Of a stretch of 21,968 bases of DNA, positions 8,158 to 16,324 are shown in pieces. Positions within the stretch are counted from its first letter, which is position 1, and each line of letters begins with the position of its first letter. Source of the stretch: JBJFGR01 sp051892875 (GTDB taxonomy: Bacteria > Pseudomonadota > Gammaproteobacteria > Enterobacterales > Succinivibrionaceae); contig JBJFGR010000022.1 in the NCBI GenBank assembly GCA_051892875.1, forward strand, positions 1-21,968. The letters are read 5' to 3'. Made by a program: the position numbers and the translations under genes. The notes beneath the pieces were generated by a model. The model did no database searches. It saw only the letters and a program-made list of their open reading frames with translations, and had not been told where the DNA came from.

Positions 8158-9612
8158 TTATTTAGTAATATTTAAAACTTTGCGAGCATCGTTTAGTTGA
8201 TTATTAATAGAACGCTCACCCATTAAAGCAAGTCTTTGACGCCAAAATTTCGAACGAATTTCATTAGGATTTTTATCAGACTCATAGATAGCAATTAATG
8301 CATACATAGCTGGTTTGAATCCGTTAGAAGCTGCCAAATCTAAATATTCAATTACCTTTTCAAAATTATATTCAGTACCGTTACCGTTAAATATCATAAG
8401 AGCTAAATTATATGCTGCAATACTATTTTTTGCATCTACGCCAGCTTGTAAGTATTTAATAGCTTTTGCATTATCTACTTCAACACCTAGTCCATTTTTG
8501 TAGGCAATTCCAAGAAGAGTATTTGCTTTTACAGAGTTTTTACTTTCTACTAAGTTAGTCAATAATGATATTGCAAGTGCTCTTTCTTTAGTATCACCAC
8601 CATTAATTAAAAATATTTCAGCAATTCTTATTATGGCAGGTTCATATTCACTAGATGCAGATTCACTAAGTAAGCTTATAGATTTCTTATGATCTTGGGG
8701 AACTCCCTTCCCTTCTTCATAAAGCCCTGCTAATATATATGTAGCTTCTGGTGATTTTAATTCAACAGCTTTCTCCAAATAGTTTACACCATTCTTTAAG
8801 TCTGGCAGAATGTTATATTCACCACTTCCGTTTATGTATATTTCACCAAGTCGAACTAAGGCCTCAACACAATTTTTTTCAGCTGAATTTTTTAATAATG
8901 TTAAACTTTTGGCAGGATTACGTACATTTGCTTGACCGTATAAAGTCATTAGGGATAAATAATAATCTCCTAAAGGATAGTTATGTTCCGAAGCCTTTTG
9001 GAACCAAATAGTTGCACCATTATAATCTAACTTTTCATACAAAACTTTTCCATATAAAAATTCAGCTTCAGGCAAACCTGTCATTGCAGCTTTACGTGCT
9101 AAATTAATGCCTTCATCATTATTTTTAGTATCATCGTCTGAAAGAATGATTGAAGCGTAATCATACATTCCCTTTGGTTCTTCTTTTTCTGCCGAAATCT
9201 GAGCAGCTCGTAAATTTTGGTTTTTCTTTAAAAGCTTAATAGCTGACTCATCATTCCATTTGGCAGCTTTATCAATATAATCATAACCTTCTATAAATCT
9301 ATTATGCTCTATTAAAAAAAGTCCCATCTTATATTGCGCTTCAGGCCTACCCGCATCGGCTGCTTGATGTAACCAACCAATAGATTCTTCAAATGTAATT
9401 AAATTGGGATTTGTTTGATACAGAGAATATAAGGCATACATAGATGCGTCGTCCGACTTCTTTAACGCAGCTTTTTTCCAAATTTCGATAGCTTTATCAA
9501 TATTCCCGTCTTTATAGGCTTTTTGCCCATCTTCATAAGTAGCATCACTTCCACAAGCTGCTAGCATTACACTAGATAAAAAAATCAAAGCCGTGAGCGA
9601 ATTATTTTTCAT
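8158..9612 (-). CDS. Sel1-like repeat (TPR-type) lipoprotein
   Basis: A 484-residue protein with a lipoprotein signal (LAAC, lipid on C20; the following Gly argues against inner-membrane retention). A TPR-like stretch begins at about 25 (YEDGQKAYKDGNIDKAIEIW). Most of the rest is Sel1-like repeats of about 36 residues, recognisable by A-x-Y-x-L-A/G patterns: AQYKMGLFLIEHN, AEFLYGKVLYEKLDY, ALVRLGEIYINGSG, ATYILAGLYEEGKGVPQD, ANTLLGIAYKNGLGVEVD, AAYNLALMIFNGNGTEYN. Such solenoids bind partner proteins at membranes. The general layout resembles AlgK-type lipoproteins, but no exopolysaccharide genes are nearby, so I do not assign that role. AGGTG precedes the ATG. It is monocistronic, with its own terminator. 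Confidence 0.87.
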   Translation of the reverse strand: MKNNSLTALIFLSSVMLAACGSDATYEDGQKAYKDGNIDKAIEIWKKAALKKSDDASMYALYSLYQTNPNLITFEESIGWLHQAADAGRPEAQYKMGLFLIEHNRFIEGYDYIDKAAKWNDESAIKLLKKNQNLRAAQISAEKEEPKGMYDYASIILSDDDTKNNDEGINLARKAAMTGLPEAEFLYGKVLYEKLDYNGATIWFQKASEHNYPLGDYYLSLMTLYGQANVRNPAKSLTLLKNSAEKNCVEALVRLGEIYINGSGEYNILPDLKNGVNYLEKAVELKSPEATYILAGLYEEGKGVPQDHKKSISLLSESASSEYEPAIIRIAEIFLINGGDTKERALAISLLTNLVESKNSVKANTLLGIAYKNGLGVEVDNAKAIKYLQAGVDAKNSIAAYNLALMIFNGNGTEYNFEKVIEYLDLAASNGFKPAMYALIAIYESDKNPNEIRSKFWRQRLALMGERSINNQLNDARKVLNITK

Positions 9613-9712
9613 TTTTAATACACCTATAAATAAATTTTTTTATAATATATCAGTTATTACTTTATATTTTACATACTTGTTTTAAATTAGTAATTTGTAG
9701 TATATTTTCATA

Positions 9713-9733
9713 ATATCAAAATGTTTTTGATAT
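9713..9733 (-). terminator. Possible terminator after pabC
   Basis: Stem ATATCAAAA (9713-9721) and TTTTGATAT (9725-9733) around TGT, 22 bp past the pabC stop. It is a 9-bp but AT-rich stem without a clear T-run, so terminator activity is uncertain. Confidence 0.4.
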
Positions 9734-9754
9734 CAAATTTTAGTACAAATATTT

Positions 9755-10507
9755 TTAAATTGTCAATTTTGCATTCATTTCCCCCATTAAAGAATTTGTT
9801 AAAAAAATTCTGTCACAGGTTAATAAATCATTCAGTTTAAAATTACCTTCATGCACTATATAATCTTTTTTTTGATATTCTATGATCTTTTTACTTCTCA
9901 TAATTCCATTTAATACACCACATGAAAGCATTGGAGTATAGAGATTATTGTCTTTTGTCCAAAAAATATTTGAAATACAACATTCTGTTACAAACCCATG
10001 TTCATTAAAATGTATAACTTCATCAAAATGTTCATTTTCAATAAATGTGTTACGAACTTTTTTTAACTCTAACATATTATCGATATTTGAAATTGTTTTA
10101 TATTTAACTGTTAGGGATTTACTTGATTTTATGATTTTTGATAAACCAATTTTAAAACCTTTTTCATATTGTTCCTTAGTATAAATTCTTCTTGAGTAAT
10201 CAATAAATAGCTCAGAGTCTACTACAACTAATTTTATAGCTCCTTCTAAAACAGTTAATTTCAGATTTTGTAAAAAAGAAATAATAATTTTTAGAATCAA
10301 ATCTTCTTGTAATATAAAAGATATTCCTAAATCATAAGTTGCTTTTTTTAATCGCTCATAGTGTTCAGCACTATATTCTACAAAAGGATAGGTATTTATT
10401 ACCTTATAAGTTTCAAAAACACCTATTCCTAAACAAAAACAATTACTGATTGAATAATTATCTTTTTCAAAAAAGAATGAATCATTTTTAACTATTACTC
10501 TCCACAT
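9755..10507 (-). CDS. pabC: Aminodeoxychorismate lyase, PLP-dependent class IV
   Basis: PabC splits 4-amino-4-deoxychorismate into 4-aminobenzoate and pyruvate for folate synthesis. The 250-residue protein has the class IV fold signatures: GIGVFETYKV (27-36), VKYKTISNIDNMLE (134-147) with K137 as the likely PLP lysine, and VTECCISNIFW (173-183) with E175 and N180. LSCGVLNGIMR (194-204) forms the phosphate-binding loop. Branched-chain or D-amino acid aminotransferases share this fold, but the 13-bp overlap with the end of pabAB fixes the assignment. The overlap implies translational coupling of the last two steps of 4-aminobenzoate synthesis. Confidence 0.9.
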   Translation of the reverse strand: MWRVIVKNDSFFFEKDNYSISNCFCLGIGVFETYKVINTYPFVEYSAEHYERLKKATYDLGISFILQEDLILKIIISFLQNLKLTVLEGAIKLVVVDSELFIDYSRRIYTKEQYEKGFKIGLSKIIKSSKSLTVKYKTISNIDNMLELKKVRNTFIENEHFDEVIHFNEHGFVTECCISNIFWTKDNNLYTPMLSCGVLNGIMRSKKIIEYQKKDYIVHEGNFKLNDLLTCDRIFLTNSLMGEMNAKLTI

Positions 10508-12648
10508 AATGAATCCATTAATGCTTGAGCTTTCAATAAAGACTCTTCATATTCACTTTGGTTATCAGAATCCCAAACAATTCCGCCACCAGCACTGAAA
10601 TAAGCTTTGTTATTTTTTAGGATAATTGTTCTTATTACAATGTTTAAATCAATATTCCCTGAAATATCAATATACCCCATAGTACCAGTGTAAACAGATC
10701 TTGGAACTCTCTCTAATAAATTAATGCACTGTATTGCTACTAATTTTGGAGCTCCTGTTATTGAACCTCCAGGGAAACAACTCATAAAAATATCTTTTAT
10801 AGATGTCCCTTTTCTTAAAACACCATTTATTTCAGATACTAAATGAAATAGAGTTGGATATTCTTCAATTATAAATTGTTTTGGCACACAAATTGAACCA
10901 TATTCACAAATTTTTCCAAAATCATTTCTCTCCAAATCTACAATCATTAATAATTCGGAACGATCTTTTGCACTATTTCTTAACTGTTCCTTTAGTTCAG
11001 CATCTTGTTCTTCATCTCCAGTTTTTTGAATGGTTCCTTTTATAGGTCTAGTTGAAATTTTATTATCTTTTATTTGAATAAATCGTTCTGGAGATGTTGA
11101 TAATATAGAATAGTCATTTGAAATAAACAATCCTCCGAATGGCGAAGAATTTATTTCAATTAATTTTTCATAAACAGAAGACGGGGAATCCGTATAATCC
11201 ATATCAAATCTTTGAGTATAGTTTATTTGATAGACTTTACCATCTTTTATAAATTCATGTATTTTATTTAAATCTTCAATATATTCTTCATCTGAAACTG
11301 AAGTATATACTTCTGGTTCAGTGGTATTTTTTTGTAGAGATGTAGCTAAATTCTGTTTTTTAGAAACTTTTGATGTTTGCCATTCTTTAATTTTATAAAG
11401 AACCCGATTTTTAAACTTTTCTAAATGATTTTTACTTACTATAGAGGTTATAAACCACTTGCTAGCTTTTTTATCGTAAATAATAGCATTTTCATATAAA
11501 CTAAAAGATAATAAAGGTAACTCAGGTTCAGAATCATCAAAAGTTAAATTTTGACTTTCTTTTAAAAATATATCAGTTCCTAATTTATCTTCAAAGAGTA
11601 CTCTATAATATTCGTATGAAATATGACCAATGAATCCACCTACAAAAGGTACGGAAATATGATTTGGTAGAGGAGGAAGAACCTTAATTGAATAGGTTTT
11701 AATTATTTGTTCAATACATTCAAGAGCATCACTGCTATCTGTAATACTCTGATTTAAACCATCAAAAGTTTCTAAATAATTCTCGCCGTCATGATTTTCA
11801 ACTCTTAAAATAGGATTAAAAGCAAAAATACTATAGCGATTTAATTCGGTTATCTCATTTTCTTGACTATCTAATAATTTAAACTCTCTTTCATTCTCAA
11901 AAATTTTCACGCAATCTAAGGTCGTAAAATCAGAAGGTGTTATAATTTCTAATGCAAAACCCTTTAAATTTGAGATATTAGGAAGTAACGATTTTTGTTG
12001 TAAATATTTATTAATAACAGGTTTATAAGTGTTTACAGGGAGGTTATATTCTTTAATATCTCTAGGTAATATTTTTCTTTCATTCACAATATCGCAGAAG
12101 TTTTTTAAAATATGTAAACCATATTCTGTTTCCAAAGCTTCAATATGAAATTGTACCCCAAAAACTGGATAATTTTTATGTTGCACCCCCATAACAACGC
12201 GAGGCTCAGTATCTGTTATAGCTGTAATCTCATAATCATTAGGAAGTTTTGTAACAGTTAAAGAATGATACCTAGTTACATGTATCGAAGAAGGAATATT
12301 AGTAAAAATACCAGTTCCTTTGTGTTTTATATTTGATATTTTACCATGCATCGGAGTAGGAGCATGGTCAACGGTTCCACCACTAGATTCCACAATAACC
12401 TGATGACCAAGACAAATGCCAAGTATAGGACATTTATTATCAAAATATTCAACAATTTTACTTGAAATTCCTGCGTCTTGAGGGGAACCTGGACCTGGCG
12501 ATAAAATAATGCCTCTAGGTTCTAATTCTATAATTTCCGATAAAATAAGTTCATCGTTTTTAATTATTTTAAAATCTTGATTCAATATTCCAAGATATTG
12601 AATTAAATTGTAAGTAAAAGAATCATAATTATCTACAAGTAATATCAT
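10495..12648 (-). CDS. pabAB: Fused aminodeoxychorismate synthase (PabA glutaminase + PabB)
   Basis: This 717-residue fusion makes 4-amino-4-deoxychorismate from chorismate and glutamine. Residues 1-190 are a class I glutamine amidotransferase: SPGPGSPQDAG, GICLGHQ with nucleophile C79, and H168/E170 in FHIEA, which replaces the usual FHPES. A linker of about 40 residues leads to a chorismate-binding PabB half (about 230-717). The PIKGT motif (535-539) carries K537; this Lys marks aminodeoxychorismate synthase, whereas anthranilate synthase has Ala there. DRSELLMIVDLERND and FPGGSITGAPK (625-635) complete the site. Many proteobacteria keep pabA and pabB separate. A strong GGAGGTG precedes the ATG. 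pabC overlaps the 3' end, so the pathway from chorismate to 4-aminobenzoate is one transcription unit. Confidence 0.95.
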   Translation of the reverse strand: MILLVDNYDSFTYNLIQYLGILNQDFKIIKNDELILSEIIELEPRGIILSPGPGSPQDAGISSKIVEYFDNKCPILGICLGHQVIVESSGGTVDHAPTPMHGKISNIKHKGTGIFTNIPSSIHVTRYHSLTVTKLPNDYEITAITDTEPRVVMGVQHKNYPVFGVQFHIEALETEYGLHILKNFCDIVNERKILPRDIKEYNLPVNTYKPVINKYLQQKSLLPNISNLKGFALEIITPSDFTTLDCVKIFENEREFKLLDSQENEITELNRYSIFAFNPILRVENHDGENYLETFDGLNQSITDSSDALECIEQIIKTYSIKVLPPLPNHISVPFVGGFIGHISYEYYRVLFEDKLGTDIFLKESQNLTFDDSEPELPLLSFSLYENAIIYDKKASKWFITSIVSKNHLEKFKNRVLYKIKEWQTSKVSKKQNLATSLQKNTTEPEVYTSVSDEEYIEDLNKIHEFIKDGKVYQINYTQRFDMDYTDSPSSVYEKLIEINSSPFGGLFISNDYSILSTSPERFIQIKDNKISTRPIKGTIQKTGDEEQDAELKEQLRNSAKDRSELLMIVDLERNDFGKICEYGSICVPKQFIIEEYPTLFHLVSEINGVLRKGTSIKDIFMSCFPGGSITGAPKLVAIQCINLLERVPRSVYTGTMGYIDISGNIDLNIVIRTIILKNNKAYFSAGGGIVWDSDNQSEYEESLLKAQALMDSLCGE

Positions 12649-12731
12649 TACTATACACCTCCATGATTTTTTATTTTACATCAAAATTTCTTACAAGATG
12701 TAGAAAATTTACAAAAATCAAGGTAAGATAC

Positions 12732-12764
12732 TAATATTTTAAACAATTATTGTTTAAAATATTA
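12732..12764. repeat. 33-bp perfect palindrome between pabAB and nadK (candidate operator)
   Basis: TAATATTTTAAACAAT (12732-12747) and ATTGTTTAAAATATTA (12749-12764) are exact reverse complements around a single T. It lies 84 bp from the pabAB start and 33 bp from the nadK start, where a shared regulator would bind. A cruciform or a weak hairpin in either leader is the alternative. I do not recognise it as a named operator. Confidence 0.55.
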
Positions 12765-12796
12765 TAAATCTGCATTTTATCTTAGAGAATCTTCAT

Positions 12797-13714
12797 ATGT
12801 TACCTAAAATAAGTAGTGTTGTTTTGTATAGTAGAGTAGCTAATGAGTCTGTTGTATATACTATATATAATTTAATTGATTTTTTATTAACTCAAAGCAT
12901 AAAAGTATATATAGAATCAAAGACTGCAAAGTCTCTTGAACTCAGCAATTTAACTCGTAGAGAACATTGTTCAATTGTGAGTTTTAAAGAACTTATCACA
13001 AAATCAACAACACCTGATCTTTTTATCGTTATAGGTGGTGATGGTTCTATGCTAGGAGCCTCTAGAGAAATTCATCATCTTGATATTCCTGTACTAGGGA
13101 TAAATAAAGGTCATTTAGGCTTTTTAACAGATATAACCCCTGCTGATTGTAAAACTACCCTTTCTGAAATTTTAAATGGTAATTATCTTTTAGAATCAAG
13201 ATTTTTTTTAGCGACTAGAGTTTTATTGAATAATAAAGAAGTGGAATGCAGTATTGCTATAAATGAAGCTGTGATTCAAACTGCAAAAACTGCGCATATG
13301 ATTGATTTTTCAATATATATAAATGATATATTTATGTATTCTCAAAAAGCTGACGGGCTTATAATATCAACACCAACAGGCTCTACCGCTTATAATTTAT
13401 CTGCTGGAGGACCGATTATTGAACCTACATTAGATTTAATATCATTGGTACCAATGTTCCCTCATTCAATGAATTGTAGGCCTTTTATAACAAGTGCACA
13501 AAACACCATTAAAGTTAAATTTAACAATCAGGATAATGTTCCAGAACCGATATCGGTTGCTTGTGACGGACAAGTTATAATGGATGCAACCGATAGATGT
13601 GAAATAAAAATAAGTAAAAGCCCCCAAAAACTTACTATTTGCCATCATCCAAATTATGATTACTATAAAACACTTAGATCAAAACTAGGTTTCGCAAGCA
13701 AATTGGTAAATTAA
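12797..13714 (+). CDS. nadK: NAD kinase
   Basis: NadK phosphorylates NAD to NADP in the cytoplasm and is essential in most bacteria. The 305-residue protein has the family motifs: IGGDGSMLGA (79-88) with D82 as the catalytic Asp, GINKGHLGFLTD (101-112), INEAVI (the NE/D motif, about 155-160) and the conserved stretch from DGLIISTPTGSTAYN to LSAGGPI (about 188-210). The ATG at 12797 has only a weak AGAG upstream, but no other start fits better. It is monocistronic here, not next to recN or grpE as in enterobacteria. It is divergent from pabAB across the long palindrome, so the two units may share a control site. Confidence 0.96.
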   Translation: MLPKISSVVLYSRVANESVVYTIYNLIDFLLTQSIKVYIESKTAKSLELSNLTRREHCSIVSFKELITKSTTPDLFIVIGGDGSMLGASREIHHLDIPVLGINKGHLGFLTDITPADCKTTLSEILNGNYLLESRFFLATRVLLNNKEVECSIAINEAVIQTAKTAHMIDFSIYINDIFMYSQKADGLIISTPTGSTAYNLSAGGPIIEPTLDLISLVPMFPHSMNCRPFITSAQNTIKVKFNNQDNVPEPISVACDGQVIMDATDRCEIKISKSPQKLTICHHPNYDYYKTLRSKLGFASKLVN

Positions 13715-13745
13715 TGAGTTAGTATTTATTAATGGTTTAGTCTAT

Positions 13746-14010
13746 CTAACTCAAGTTACTGCTTTCTGCTGAAACACAAATCTCTTGGTTATTTTAATCT
13801 CATGGTTATTTTATTTTGAAGCTTTCCTAACTGATTTTTAAGTTTGGTTCCTGTGTCTTTCATGGCCTTTTGTTATTTCAAATCTAAACCACTAAATATG
13901 GCTAGATTTAGAGTCATTGCCATTAGTAATGCTGGTATATGTTCATTCTTGGAGACAAACATTGAATCTACAAAGAATCCTACTTCTTTAAGAATGGAGA
14001 CTTGGATACT
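13746..14010 (-). pseudogene. IS1634-like transposase, C-terminal remnant
   Basis: The minus strand reads KEVGFFVDSMFVSKNEHIPA, then LLMAMTLNLAIFSGLDLK, stop, then KAMKDTGTKLKNQLGKLQNK and ITMRL. A later shifted frame reads EICVSAESSNLS before a stop at 13746-13748. This follows the C-terminus of IS1634-group DDE transposases as I know it: flkkpeRIeAL, a hydrophobic helix, rRlRkaL, nQlgkpT and a tail ending before the stop. At least one stop and one frameshift make it non-functional, and the rest of the roughly 500-residue protein is absent at this spot. The plus-strand open frame over it is its shadow. Confidence 0.55.
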
Positions 14011-14035
14011 TTGTTGTGTTGTTAAAAATACTATA

Positions 14036-14059
14036 AAAAGGAGGCTAAAAGCTCCTTTT
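14036..14059 (-). terminator. Terminator of the small cysteine-rich protein gene
   Basis: AAAAGGAGGCT (14036-14046) pairs with AGCTCCTTTT (14050-14059), with one bulged G. It is directly downstream of the minus-strand stop at 14067, and the minus-strand product ends in a T-run. Confidence 0.75.
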
Positions 14060-14066
14060 ATCTATT

Positions 14067-14342
14067 TCATCTACACTCTAACCTATTTGATGATGATCGT
14101 TCGTTGCAAGCTCGTATTTGAGGATATTTTAAAAGTAAATCAGTTACATACAATTGAACTTGAGCTCTACAAGAAGAATCGATAGCGGGATTGCGCAAGC
14201 TCGAACACTCATAGCATGCTTTTTTAATTTCTTCTTTTAACATTTTAAATACATCTTCTGCATCTCTGTCACACATCGCAGCATAACTATTAGTCATCAA
14301 AATACTAAATACAAAGCAAAATAATATTAGTTTAACCTTCAT
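14067..14342 (-). CDS. Small secreted six-cysteine protein, unknown function
   Basis: A 91-residue protein with a clear signal peptide (KVKLILFCFVFSILMTNSYA, cut near residue 21 or 22). The mature part of about 70 residues holds six cysteines (C24, C43, C46, C58, C79, C90), an even number that suits three disulfide bonds in the periplasm or outside the cell. It looks helical and charged (DAEDVFKMLKEEIKKACYEC). GGAG sits at good spacing before the ATG and a terminator follows, which supports a real gene. I do not recognise a family. It lies between transposase debris and another small orphan gene, so it may be accessory. Inhibitor, binding protein or toxin-like roles are all open. Confidence 0.75.
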   Translation of the reverse strand: MKVKLILFCFVFSILMTNSYAAMCDRDAEDVFKMLKEEIKKACYECSSLRNPAIDSSCRAQVQLYVTDLLLKYPQIRACNERSSSNRLECR

Positions 14343-14443
14343 TTATAAACTCCAAAATAAAATTATTGATAATTTCTTACTTAAGCATTTAAAATTATTT
14401 ATCTATTGATAAATAATGTTTTATTCTTTTACATCCAGTTTTC

Positions 14444-14761
14444 TTATTTAGTTTGGCATAATTTACTGAAAAATCTAGAAATCTGTTCCTCAATACCTGA
14501 TACTATTTCTATAGGAAGATCTTTAAACATACTTTTATCTATTGCTGAAAGCTTATTATTAATTACTGTCAACTCAAGTTCATATCTAGTTGATACAAAT
14601 GTTACGTATTTACCTTTAATTTTAGGTGAAACAATTAATATTAGAGATAACTTATCATTTATTAATGAACCTTCAATTGTAACTAATACTATGCCATCAT
14701 CGTACTCTATATAGTTCTTATATGTATATCTATTGTCTAAACTTTTACAAACTTCGCACAT
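14444..14761 (-). CDS. Small cytoplasmic protein with N-terminal CxxC, unknown function
   Basis: A 105-residue protein starting MCEVCKSL, with no signal peptide or membrane helix. Alternating charged and hydrophobic residues (IVLVTIEGSLINDKLSLILI, then VTFVSTRYELELTVINN) suggest a beta-rich fold followed by a helix (LPIEIVSGIEEQISRFFSKL). CxxC could bind metal as half a site or act in redox. An open frame on the opposite strand overlaps, but this one has the more protein-like composition and lies in line with the next minus-strand gene 101 bp downstream. The ribosome-binding site is weak (GGAT). A palindrome lies just upstream. No family recognised. Confidence 0.55.
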   Translation of the reverse strand: MCEVCKSLDNRYTYKNYIEYDDGIVLVTIEGSLINDKLSLILIVSPKIKGKYVTFVSTRYELELTVINNKLSAIDKSMFKDLPIEIVSGIEEQISRFFSKLCQTK

Positions 14762-14780
14762 TTAATTTATATCCATGTTC

Positions 14781-14802
14781 AAATCAGTATACTGATTTTT
14801 TT
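14781..14802. promoter_or_regulatory. Palindrome upstream of the small CxxC gene
   Basis: AAATCAGTATACTGATTT (14781-14798) is a perfect 18-bp palindrome followed by more T on the plus strand. It lies 20 bp upstream of the minus-strand ATG at 14761, which suits an operator; on the plus strand it could be a short terminator. Confidence 0.4.
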
Positions 14803-15187
14803 GGCACTAACCTAACTGTTACCAAGAAATTTTATCAGCGTTTTTTTTGTGTAAAGTCTTTTATGAAGAATGTTATATATAAATCACACTTAACCATCTT
14901 TAGACTTTCTTACCACAAATTTTTGAAACACTTTTTTAAAAATTTTCCAAATTCTCTCATTTTTTCAATATTTATAATTTTTTTTCTTGTTGAAATTTTT
15001 TGTGTTACAACATTCATGGTTAGCGTGGTGAGTTATTTTATTTTGATTTTTTCGTTGCCGAATATAGAAATTTCACTTTCCAACAGAGGAAATAGAGGAT
15101 CAGAGTTATATAAATAAGAGCTCATAGGTGCATAGCTCTCGATTTCAACCCACAACTATGCACGAAAAGCCAAATTTTTACATATTT
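14803..15187. other. AT-rich non-coding stretch with possible IS debris and an inverted repeat
   Basis: No convincing gene. On the minus strand about 14820-14950 reads FVVRKSKDG, stop, V, stop, FIYNILHKRLYTKK, then TLIKFLGNS. This vaguely resembles the start of IS1634-group transposases and would pair with the C-terminal remnant at 13746-14010, but it is too degraded to claim. GTGCATAG (15128-15135) and CTATGCAC (15156-15163) form an 8-bp inverted repeat with a 20-nt gap; AGAGCT (15117-15122) and AGCTCT (15134-15139) overlap it. Confidence 0.35.
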
Positions 15188-15994
15188 TTAATTACAGGAA
15201 TATTCATCCAAAATTTTTTTTAGTTCTATTACAATTCTTTTTAGAGTTATATAAGTGCTTTCAGCATTAACAAAGAGATTTTGATATAAAATTTTTATAT
15301 TCTCTTCAAAATTTTCAGGTAAAAATTTTCCTTCAATAGCTTTTTCAAGCATTCTTTTTTCACCTGGATGAGTCATTTCATTAAGTGCAAAAATTATATC
15401 AAAATAAGATTCCATAAACGCAGATACTCGATGATTAATACTAATTAAATCTTTACGAGACCATGCTTTATTAATTTGTTTATCATAAGATGGTAAAAAA
15501 CCATTAAGTAATTTTAGGTTTTTTATAATAATATTTCTTTTTAATTCGTAAGGATATGAAATATTAAATTTTTGTTGCAAATTTGAGTACAAATGATTAG
15601 ATTCGTATATAACCCTACTGTTTAAAAGATTATGCCACATGCAAGTGGTATATCCATTATAAGCCACATGGTCAAAAACTACAGATTTAAGTGTTTTTTC
15701 AAAATCATTAATATTTCTATAAATAATGTCTATATCTATATCATCATTTAGTGTGCAATCATCTTCAAATTCCCAAAAAGTATTACCCAACTCTAAATAT
15801 TTACAGTATTTTGATAATATCGAGTTACGAATATCTTCATTTGGAATACTTGAGCAATAAACATAAAGATCGTAATCAGACTTTTTATCAAAATCTTTAC
15901 CATTAGCTCTAGAACCACCTAAAACTATAGCTTCAATTTCAGGTAAACCACTTAATTTTTCGCATAAACCGTTAAAAAAAATACTTTCGCTCAT
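15188..15994 (-). CDS. Nucleotidyltransferase-domain protein (Pol-beta superfamily)
   Basis: A 268-residue protein with the nucleotidyltransferase core at its N-terminus: IVLGGSRANGK (23-33), then KSDYDLYVY (38-46) with the metal-binding Asp pair D40 and D42, and a third acidic strand DIDIDIIYR (about 85-93). This arrangement is found in aminoglycoside/lincosamide adenylyltransferases and MNT-type protein AMPylators. The C-terminal 150 residues are helical, with RKDLISINHRVSAFMESYFD reminiscent of the helical half of such enzymes. The substrate is not readable. It has no HEPN partner beside it, so it is not an obvious MNT/HEPN toxin-antitoxin pair. It is monocistronic, next to the debris region, and the ribosome-binding site is weak. 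Confidence 0.8.
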   Translation of the reverse strand: MSESIFFNGLCEKLSGLPEIEAIVLGGSRANGKDFDKKSDYDLYVYCSSIPNEDIRNSILSKYCKYLELGNTFWEFEDDCTLNDDIDIDIIYRNINDFEKTLKSVVFDHVAYNGYTTCMWHNLLNSRVIYESNHLYSNLQQKFNISYPYELKRNIIIKNLKLLNGFLPSYDKQINKAWSRKDLISINHRVSAFMESYFDIIFALNEMTHPGEKRMLEKAIEGKFLPENFEENIKILYQNLFVNAESTYITLKRIVIELKKILDEYSCN

Positions 15995-16324
15995 TATTAA
16001 TCTACTTTTGTTAGAATTTTCATAAAAAATAAAGATTGCTGTAAAGATAAGTTTTTACAAACTTATAAGTATCAGTAATTATGCATTACGACTATATAAG
16101 TGTCAAAACATGTTCAAAAAATTGTGATACTATCCAATTTATCGCAAAGATTATTAAAAAATTTAGCTATCGAAAATCATATTTTAAATATCTATTGCAA
16201 AATGAAATTCTTGTATTAAAATACTTGAGTTAATTTATTTACCACTAAATTTTAATATTAAAAATAATAAAATTCTCAGTGTTATGCTGTCGCTCGAGAT
16301 ATTTATTTTAAGAATGGTGACTGC
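15995..16324. promoter_or_regulatory. Divergent intergenic region between the nucleotidyltransferase and symporter genes
   Basis: No gene seen. A weak sigma70-type pair for the symporter is TTGCAA (16195-16200) and TAAAAT (16217-16222) with 16-bp spacing, about 100 bp before its ATG; the -35 box is only partly conserved. No clear operator. Confidence 0.3.

Noticed and set aside
8158..9612. Sel1 lipoprotein as AlgK of an alginate-type export system
   Set aside because: No exopolysaccharide genes are nearby and Sel1 lipoproteins occur in many contexts.
13844..14185. 113-residue plus-strand open frame
   Set aside because: It lies antisense to the IS1634-like remnant and the end of the six-cysteine gene, has no ribosome-binding site, and runs through a terminator hairpin.
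14406..14714. 102-residue plus-strand open frame
   Set aside because: Antisense to the CxxC gene, with less protein-like composition and no ribosome-binding site.
14722..15117. 131-residue plus-strand open frame rich in Phe and Ile
   Set aside because: Composition is what poly-T DNA gives by chance. No ribosome-binding site or family features; it overlaps the start of the CxxC gene.
15117..15163. Overlapping inverted repeats as a terminator or small RNA
   Set aside because: No T-run follows and the loops are long; kept only as a note on the non-coding stretch.
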